From NCBI GenBank assembly GCA_037042915.1, contig CM073199.1, forward strand, positions 3,596,001 through 3,660,000: DNA of 64,000 nucleotides. The letters are read 5' to 3'. Positions within the stretch are counted from its first letter, which is position 1. Each line of letters starts with the position of its first letter. Origin of the DNA: Auricularia sp. M13. Lineage: Eukaryota > Basidiomycota > Agaricomycetes > Auriculariales > Auriculariaceae. A program made the position numbers and the translations under genes. The notes below the pieces were generated by a model. The model was not told where the DNA came from, ran no database searches, and worked only from the letters and a program-made list of their open reading frames with translations. Below are positions 56,870 to 64,000 of this stretch, piece by piece.

Positions 56870-58251
56870 GGGCCCTGCGAGCCCGCGAGAGAATGGAGCG
56901 AGAGCGAGTACGCGGAAGGGAAAGGGAAGAAGCCGCGATCGGCGCGACAGCCCAAGAAAGATCCCGTCCCGCTTAGTCACTCCTGCAACCTGCATCAACA
57001 CGCGCGCGCTCCTGAGTCTCCATTGAGAACTGCTATTCTAAACGCCAAACTTTGCAGCATCGCATGACGGGGAAGCCGGCGAACAGAGTTTATCAACCCG
57101 AAGTGACTCAGTGTCACTGTCGACGAGCTCGCCGACAGCTGCACAGATTCAGAGAATACCCCACCTATCCACAATGGCTCGCGCCATCTGACACCACAAA
57201 GGTCATGAGAGCCACCTTCAAGGCGGGAGAACCCACAGCAAACCCAGTCGGCGTCCCATCGCACCGCCCATTGAGGCCGACCCGGCCAACGCAAACAGCT
57301 GGCCAACAAACGCCCATTTATGGAGAGAAATCTCCCAGTCATGATATCGGACAGTTCAGCAGCCGAGGATCGGACGAGTGCATTGCTCTGCTGCAGAAAC
57401 AAGAGCCTGAAGAGCCCCTGTGGACCCGGATCGTCCATCAGATACGATGCAGGTGCATTCTCCGAGAGAGAAACCCGTCAGGGAGCGCAAAGGAGTTGAA
57501 TGGAAATAACCATGGCGTGTCCGCGAAGTCCAGTGGGTTTGGAGGTAATAATGTACCGCGAATAGTGCCGCGTCCGGGGACTGGATTCCACAAACAGCGA
57601 CGTCGTCCGAACAAGCCGCGGCAAAGCTTATTCAGCATATACCAGATTCATTTCGCCCGGAATGAGTTACGAGACCCCAAATGCTACGAGGCTCCAGCTG
57701 GACCTATCGTATCCCGCGTAAGATCGCTTAGGATTAGCTGCTAGCGGCATGGAAGACCCTAGCCTTGGGAGCGCGCCTTCAGAAGCCTGTCGCGAGCCAG
57801 ATCCCGCCAGACTTTGTCCAGAGAGCCCGTAACTCAGAGGTAACCCGCCAAAGAGACCGCAGATTCGGTTTCTGCGGGAAACCTGGTTTGCGAGGCCGCG
57901 CAAGCCGGCCGTCGCGGTGTACGGAATCCGCAACTGCTTGTCTAGTTAGCCACGCAGTCAGCGCAAAGCCCTGTAACTCGAATGAATACGTACGCCTGCG
58001 TAGTGCGCACGAGCAGCGAGCAGCGCTATGGTTATGGTCCGAGGGAGAGAGAGAAAGGATAAAGCCGTCCACGTGAAGATCGTCGCTTGCCACGATGACG
58101 ACGCCTGTCTCATAAAGGTCCGGATTCACTACTTTATATTAAAGCCGCCAATGACGGCCAGAGTTGCAGGTGCAATAGTACATGTCAGTAGCTGATAAGT
58201 TGAAGATATCTCGGCCCTAAAGATCCTAATGTACATCATCGTCAATCCAAG
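56870..58251. other. 1.4-kb region without a supported gene
   Basis: It lies between the start of the P4-ATPase and the 3' end of the P450, both on the minus strand. A plus-strand frame of 230 codons (57052-57744) and a minus-strand frame of 147 codons are open, but neither has a recognisable domain, signal peptide or family-like pattern. I treat them as chance frames. Confidence 0.4.
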
Positions 58252-60073
58252 CTACAATGCGGTAATCAGAACGGGCAGGTTAATCCCTTTACTCTCCTCG
58301 TTTACAACGCGCGGGGACAGCGTCGCACCAAACCGCGTGTTGATAGCGACATCCGCATCGCAGAACTCGAAGGCGCGCACCAGCGTCACCAACAAAGCCT
58401 TGTACTCGAACAACGCCAACCGAATTCCCACACAGCTGCGCGGCCCCTCAGAGAACGTGAACACGCCGCTCCAGCCACCGCACGACTCTCCAGCGGCAGG
58501 CACACCCTGCTCACCCGGCGCACAGTACTGCGCCTCACACGCCCGCCCGACGAGCCAGCGCGTCGGCCGGAAGACGTCCGCGTCGTCTCCCCAGACATCA
58601 AAAGCGCGGTTGATCCCTATGGACGGGATGTGGATGACCTGGCCCTTCTGGACTGCGATGTAGTGCATCAGCCTGCCGTCCCGGCCGCGGATGGGATGGC
58701 GGAGGGGGATGAGGTCGTCCTGCTCTGCGACCTTCTCGTTCCGCGCAGAAGGCGGGTAGAGACGCATGGCTTCCCTGCAGACGGCGTCCAGGAGCGGTAG
58801 ACGGTCTGCGTCGGCAAAGTCGTCGTAGCCAATGTCGTCTTTCACGGAAAAGGTGGAGATTTCGGCGCGCAGACGCGCTTGGATTTCAGGGTTGCGGGCG
58901 AGCTCCCAGAGGGTGAATGCCAATGTGCTCGAAGTCGTCTCATGCCCCGCGACGCTTCAATGCGCGTCACGTATTAGATGACATGAGAGAATTGAACAAG
59001 GAGACGGTTGCTCACACGAATGTGATGATGTGCTCGTATATCTCACTGACATCGACACGCTTGTCTTTCTCCTCGCGCGCGTTGGCCTTGACTGCAGAAT
59101 GGATGCGTCAGCTGAACCGACCGTTCGCGTTTAACTGCATGCAGACGCACGTAAAAGGGACATCAAGTCCTTCCCAGCGCCAGTGTCATCGACTTGGCCT
59201 TTGTCCACGATGTCCCGCGCCCTGCGGCGTATAGTATCCGCAACGGCTCCCTGCGCCCGAATAGCCGCCAGAGGCAGCGAACTGATCCAGGGAAACATGC
59301 GCAGCACAAGGAGGGCGACAAACCCCGCATCCTCGCACCCCATCTCATTCTGCCGGCGCCAAGTGTCCGTAATCCTCAGCGCCTCCTCGCTCTGCCCCAC
59401 AGCGTCGAAGTCGTATCCAAAGGCGACGCGGCCGATAATGTCCATCGTGGCGCGCGCGGTGTACTCGATGCTATTGACGACCTGGCTCTCTCGCGTATGC
59501 AGGTGCGCGACGAGGCGGTGCGCGACCTCGTAGATCGCGGCGTGCATATGCCACACGTTCTCCGCGGAGAACGCGGGCGCGACGAGCGCGCGCATGCGCC
59601 GGTGCGCGCGCTCGCCCTCCACCCAGATCAGCCCGCGGCCGGTGAGCCGCTCGATGAGCGGCCGGAAGACGGGCGAGTGCGCGTAATTGTAGGTGTTTTT
59701 CGCGTAGATGTGCGACAGGCCCACGGGGTCTCCCATTACGAGCTGGAAGAGTGTGTTAAGCTATGGTTATTGTAGGTAGTACTGGATAGCACTCACGATA
59801 TCGGGATGGCCCCAGGCTGCCTTGATCCTGAACGCCTTGCCGCACTCGGCGAACCATGCGTGCCACTGCGAGGCTCTGTCGTCCTCGAACTCGAGTCGTT
59901 CGTGGCCCCAGATAAGCGAGGCGCCGCGCTATAGCGAGTGTCAGTCAGAGCATCTGAACGGTCCTGGTGCAAGAACCTACAGGGCACGGAACGTTGCGAA
60001 GGCTTCCGCGCCGACGCCAGGCAAGCCATCCAACGACGGCACAGAGTGCGATCGCGAAGACGGCTGGCAGCAT
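58252..60073 (-). CDS. Cytochrome P450 monooxygenase
   Basis: Haem monooxygenase of the ER membrane; substrate unknown. The start MLPAVFAIALCAVVGWLAW is a membrane anchor followed by RRRG. The core has GRGLIWVEGERAHRRMRALV (C-helix WxxxR-like), AGHETTSSTLAF (oxygen-binding I helix), CREAMRLYPPS (ExxR), a PTRW meander, and the haem loop FSEGPRSCVGIRLA with the Cys ligand (about 58427-58456). It ends LPVLITAL at 58252. Four or five introns. Length about 530 aa, normal for the family. Basidiomycete genomes carry many such P450s for lignin- and xenobiotic-derived compounds; no cluster partner is evident here. Confidence 0.9.
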
Positions 60074-60688
60074 CGTGGTGTGAAGACAAGGTGCCAGCAA
60101 ATTCAAAATGAAAAGATCGGTCAGGACTCGCCGAGACGTTCCTAGATTGACCATATCGGGGTGTGCGCCAAGAGCTGTGTTGAGAATACCTGCCCAGTGC
60201 CAACAAGCGCCGCTCGTAGTACTAGGTCATTTGCGACACCGCGCTCGCAGTGCCCAGAGTCTTGTATTGATCCCATATCTTTCACGCGTCGATACTTTGC
60301 CGCTTAACTCTGTGGTAGAATTGAACAGTTTAGCGGGACTAGAAGTACATGGGGACAAGTGGCGAGGGGAGGGGGAAGAGCGTGGGTTGCAGAACATGAG
60401 CAGACGGGAGACACACATCGAGGGGAATAGGGTCGTGAGGATTTCGTGGGGCATGATCATTGATGGGCGATTTGAGACGTGGACTGGAAGGGCGAGGGCG
60501 GCGGCACTGTGCCGTACGCGTCACGAGGGGGATAAGGGAAGAGATTCGGGGGCAGGATACACGAGAGATGGGGAAGGCATATGTGGACGAGCGCAGGAGT
60601 CGAAGTCGCGCGGAGTGATCGTGGCCGGCCTCTCATTCAAACGTATTCATGAGGGCGCACTGCCAGTCTTGGACACATCTGCGCGTCT
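60074..60688. other. Intergenic, P450 promoter
   Basis: About 600 bp. An open plus-strand frame (60108-60704) shows no family features and is rejected. It should hold the P450 promoter and the 3' flank of the next minus-strand gene. Confidence 0.35.
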
Positions 60689-61051
60689 TCAAAGGACACA
60701 ATAAATGTCATGAAAAAATTCTGAGGGAGAAAACGTCAGACCGAGGGTGGGGGTCACAAAGACTAGAGACGGACGCACCATGCCGAGAAGGAACACATTT
60801 CCTGAAGTCCCAATGCAGCAGCGATCCGATTCCTTTCCGGTGCGGAGCGGGCTGGTAAAAAATCTCTTCGCTTGGCCGGTTATAGTGTACGTCGTTGTGC
60901 TCTTGGGGTCACTCTTGAAGATCAAATCCACCTCATCGCCTGGCCCAAAGTTCGGTGGTCCTAAACCGTGGGCACCGAGTTTCTTGAAGACGTCGACAAT
61001 TTCGGCGAGGCATTCTCCAGGAACGTACGTCTGAGACGCGCCTGGAGTCAC
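60689..61051 (-). CDS. Open frame that may continue the gene upstream
   Basis: A 120-codon frame on the minus strand (TPGASQTYVPGECLAEIV, HGLGPPNFGPGDEVDLIF) follows the stop of the next gene within a few bases but in another frame. Its amino-acid composition looks protein-like. It may be the 3' part of that gene after a frameshift or unrecognised splice, or a chance frame. Confidence 0.35.
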   Translation of the reverse strand: MTPGASQTYVPGECLAEIVDVFKKLGAHGLGPPNFGPGDEVDLIFKSDPKSTTTYTITGQAKRFFTSPLRTGKESDRCCIGTSGNVFLLGMVRPSLVFVTPTLGLTFSPSEFFHDIYCVL

Positions 61052-61052
61052 A

Positions 61053-63250
61053 TTAGCCCTCCAGTTCGGTGTATGATATCATGCCGCACGCACCACTGTC
61101 GACACTAAAATACTTTCGGACAGGGATATTCCATCCCACGTGGCCGTCCCCGTCTGGAGATGGTTGTGTGATGTTCATCTCTTCAAGATAGACCATCCAT
61201 TGGCCGGGGAACTTGTGGGAGTTGACCACAGGAATATGGGACCAATCGGATTCGGGAATGGAAGGAAATCCTGGATCAAACGGCGGCCCGTATATGATGC
61301 ATTTAGGAATACTCATGAGGGTGTCAGCTATCTCAACGATTATTCCAGCTTGTTTGGCTTACCCACGGTTGAAGGACGGATGGTCGATGTAGATCGTGAA
61401 CCTCGCCTCCTATATGAAGATGAGACAAGGACACTACGAAAGTAGGGTATACTCGCAGTGACCATCCGTGCCTCGAGCAGGATTTCAAGGATCGTCTAAC
61501 AACTACATCAGCTTTCTTGACACTCTTGTAGACTCCCGAGCTTTGCTTCACCTTCGACTTCCAATAAACATTGTCGCCGAAACATGTCGAAGGATATCCG
61601 CTGAAGAGTTATCAGCAGGGCCCTGTCTGACTCAACTGGCGGCCAGAAAGCTCACAATTTGCGTCCGTGGCCTAATATGCCATCTGCGGAGAGAGAGAGG
61701 TCACCTGGCGTAATTGCAACAGCAACTCCTATAGCCGAAGGGGGAAGTTCCAAGTAGTCGTACGCTTGCGTATTGATGCGCAATTTTGCAAGCGTCTGTG
61801 CAACCCCTATAGACGATTATCAGCGACTTGGCACTACTTATGTCGTTCAAAACGCACTGAGAACCCTGCTGTATTCTACGACCCCGTAATTGAAGTCGGC
61901 GCAGTTGTCGTCGTCGAGGATGTGATCATGGGGAGGATAGGGGATCTTTGCCTTGTTTTCGTAACAAGGCCTATGGACAACGTCGTCCCAAACTACGACG
62001 GGGTCACCGTCCTTGTCTACTGTCTCGTTCTTACCGACAGCGTCATACGTCAAGTTGGTGAATGCCCATCTGAGAACTTATCAATTGGACGGCCCTGAAT
62101 GGCGCTGGTTGACCTACGAATCCACGCCACCGCCTGGCGTATGATAAGTTAATCGACAATAGGCGGGGCCGAGAAACTGACCGGTGTCGACCAGTAACTT
62201 ATACTTCACGACAACATCATCAGCGGACTTCACCAGTTGCCAGTCCGCGTTCGCCCAGTCAGTTCCACGGGTGTTGTCGAAGACTTGGAAACCTGACCAG
62301 TCGCGAGGGACGCAGATTTCCTATTGTCATCGGTGAGCATTACCGGAAGCGTCGGTCAAAGACAAGTAACTGACGACTTCGAGACTGTGTCCATCTGAAA
62401 TGAACATAAGCTTGAGTAGCCGAATGGGAAAGATCGGCAGCGCCACGCACAGTAAGGAAGCGCTTTACCGGTCCTGGACCTGGCGCTGAGAGTGTCGAGC
62501 GTCAAGAGTCGTTGCATCATTTGAAGCTGTTGTGCAGGTGGAGCCTGCATGGTAGGCGGCGTGTGACGAGGAGCCGGCGTCGCGGGATGCGCCAACAATG
62601 GCGTGGACGGTCTCGTGCTGCCCAGCGGGGAGGGCTGAGTAATCATGGAGACTACGCCGCCAGTTGACATTGGTGGAAAGGTGGCACGAGAAGCGGACGA
62701 GGAGGCAGCGCTGGTAACGTTGAAGCGAGCGTCTTCGCCGTTCGGCGGCGTATAAGCTCCATGTAGACAAACACCACAAACATCCGCACTCACAGTGTTC
62801 CGGAGGTTTAAATTCGGCAGGGATCGGCACAACAGTAATTCCTCGGAGCATGAGGTCTCGATGCATCTACGTACACGGTCAATAAACATATAATCAAGAT
62901 GCCCAAAGTGTCACGACACGTACCGCGTCTTCATAAGTCGGAAGTTCGTCCGGCGCGTGCAACGTAAAAAGCAGAGAGCCATGTGTCCCATCTGAAGACC
63001 AAGTAATGGGTCGGTTGAGTGCCTCCAGGTACGCCGAAGACATTTCGACTCTTGGGTGTCGTCGACCCGTCAGACCTGGGCGCGCTTTATACCGAGACGA
63101 ACAAAAGAGACAACAGATAGATCCCATGTATTCCAGGGAGAAATATCTATTGTCCCCAACCCAAGAAGTCAGCTGACGAGTGTCTAACGGCCATCTCACC
63201 AGGATTCGGTCAGGATCGCACACGATCCCGACCGGCCCCCAGGCTTGCAT
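61053..63250 (-). CDS. Many-exon gene of unknown function
   Basis: I do not recognise the product. A first exon (MQAWGPVGIVCDPDRILVRW ... DELPTYEDA) is joined by a GTACGT intron to MHRDLMLRGITVVPIPAEF. A low-complexity Ser/Thr/Pro/Gln stretch follows (about 62480-62720), then domain-like exons: EICVPRDWSGFQVFDNT, WQLVKSADDVVVKYKLLVD, WAFTNLTYDAVGKNE, ILDDDNCADFNYGVV, FTIYIDHPSFNPD, IPKCIIYGPPFDPGFPSIP, and GQWMVYLEEMNITQPSPDG, ending at 61053. At least eight introns, many with GTGCGT or GTAAG-like starts. Two exon joins are uncertain. No signal peptide or membrane helix is clear. It could be two genes. Confidence 0.45.
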
Positions 63251-63596
63251 GAAGCCCGAAACAAAATTCACATGCTAAGAAGCATTGAAACAATAGGGCT
63301 GATGCGCATCGGGTAGCAGACAATGAGATATGCTCGTCACCACGTTCGGCACCAGAACGATCCAGCTTCGATCAAGTCTCGACTCTACTCTCGAGAGAGC
63401 CAAGGCGTTAAATAATAAGGTTGTACTTATTATCTCCTATTTTATTTGTTTCACAAAGACCCGCTGTCGAGTGGTGAAGAGGCGTTGAAGGTTGGAAGGT
63501 TGCCTTTCGGAGTTCGGTTTGCGGCGGCAGAACCCGGGCCGGCTGATGCCGCAACCCTTCCAACCACCGCAACCAGTGACGCGCAATTTCGCCTTC
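63251..63596. other. Divergent promoter region
   Basis: About 350 bp between the unknown minus-strand gene and the F-box-like gene. A small inverted repeat lies near 63409-63432 (AATAATAAGG...CTTATTAT). No gene seen. Confidence 0.4.
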
Positions 63597-64000
63597 ATGA
63601 GACCGCCCAAATCGGCCGAACAAGCGACATGGTAAGTAGACTGTTGATGTGCTTAGATGGACTATAATTTATCTCCCAGCCTGGCCAACCTGCCGTACGA
63701 TATTTTGTACATCATTTGCGACAGTTTGGCACACGGACAGTCCGTCCCGATCGTAACGGTCGCGCGATTCGAAACGCATCTAGGGGAGGGCTTTGGTCAC
63801 CTTACGAGGCCTAAGGCGGCACTCATTGCGCTCTCCATGACTTGTAAACAGCTGCGTCGAATTTGTGGCCCTCTTGTCTTCAGGGCTAGCCGGCTAGACG
63901 TCAAGGCGGATGCTACATGCCTACCACCCCATGTTATTCAATTTACACGGTAAGGGTCTCGCCTACGCTGATGTCCTACTCATGGAATCTTGTCTAGGCG
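63597..64000 (+). CDS. F-box-like protein, 3' end outside window
   Basis: Exon 1 starts at the ATG at 63597 and codes MRPPKSAEQAT. An intron (63632-63679, GTAAGT...CCCAG) leads to LANLPYDILYIICDSLA, an F-box-like start, then LIALSMTCKQLRRICGPLVF, the second half of an F-box. A GTAAGG at about 63952 begins the next intron. The rest lies beyond the window. It is unrelated in detail to the other F-box genes here. Confidence 0.65.

Noticed and set aside
57052-57744. 230-codon plus-strand frame
   Set aside because: No signal peptide, domain or family-like pattern, and codon use unlike neighbouring genes. Kept as unexplained sequence.
60108-60704. 198-codon plus-strand frame
   Set aside because: Arg/Gly-rich without any motif; lies over the P450 promoter.
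1-64000. CRISPR arrays, bacterial operons, rRNA or tRNA genes
   Set aside because: No regular spacer array and no rRNA or tRNA pattern seen by eye; short introns and domain content show a fungal nuclear genome. A tRNA scan was not possible.

Overview
The window reads as nuclear DNA of a basidiomycete fungus, most likely a mushroom-forming, plant-biomass-degrading Agaricomycete. The evidence is dense multi-exon genes with introns of about 45-60 bp, F-box gene arrays, a C-terminal fungal cellulose-binding module on a GH5 enzyme, GH3 and GH78 glycosidases, an MRP-type ABC transporter, a P4-ATPase, a P450 and a Helitron.

Region 1 (1-17.6 kb) is the unusual part. An apparently intact Helitron RepHel gene (1676-6040, about 1,402 aa, three introns) sits inside a plus-strand cluster of two gene families I do not recognise. 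Family A has four small helical proteins: A1 at <1-442, A2 at 6450-6907, A3 at 12424-12999 and A4 at 13354-15548. Family OB has three paralogues with two predicted OB-like beta-barrels and a Ser/Pro-rich tail: OB1 at 7455-8925, OB2 at 9471-12025 and OB3 at 16001-17581. Paralogues keep introns at matching positions and phases. Exact or near copies of the motif TCTGAGACAT lie upstream of most of these genes, RepHel included, often some 45-55 bp before a TATA box. A4 is interrupted by a 1,596-bp non-autonomous LTR element with identical 216-bp LTRs and a 5-bp target duplication. My reading is a co-regulated Helitron-associated module in which the OB proteins may bind single-stranded DNA; this is inference.

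Region 2 (18-36 kb) holds F-box genes in several states: intact genes at 18.2, 26.8 and 33.4 kb, a one-base frameshifted copy at 20.0 kb, a decayed copy at 35.1 kb and a short relic at 26.4 kb. Between them are RNase H1, a HAD-family dehalogenase, a single-pass Cys-rich membrane protein, a YVH1 phosphatase, a GH5-CBM1 endoglucanase and a small coiled-coil orphan.

Region 3 (36.7-64 kb) carries an ABCC transporter, a 591-bp hAT-type MITE with an 8-bp target duplication, a membrane-anchored GH3 beta-glucosidase, a GH78 alpha-L-rhamnosidase, a second RNase H-fold protein, a DNF-type P4-ATPase, a cytochrome P450, an unrecognised many-exon gene and the start of another F-box-like gene. The GH5, GH3 and GH78 enzymes suggest plant cell-wall use. 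Splice sites were placed by eye from GT/AG signals and frame continuity. No database search was possible.
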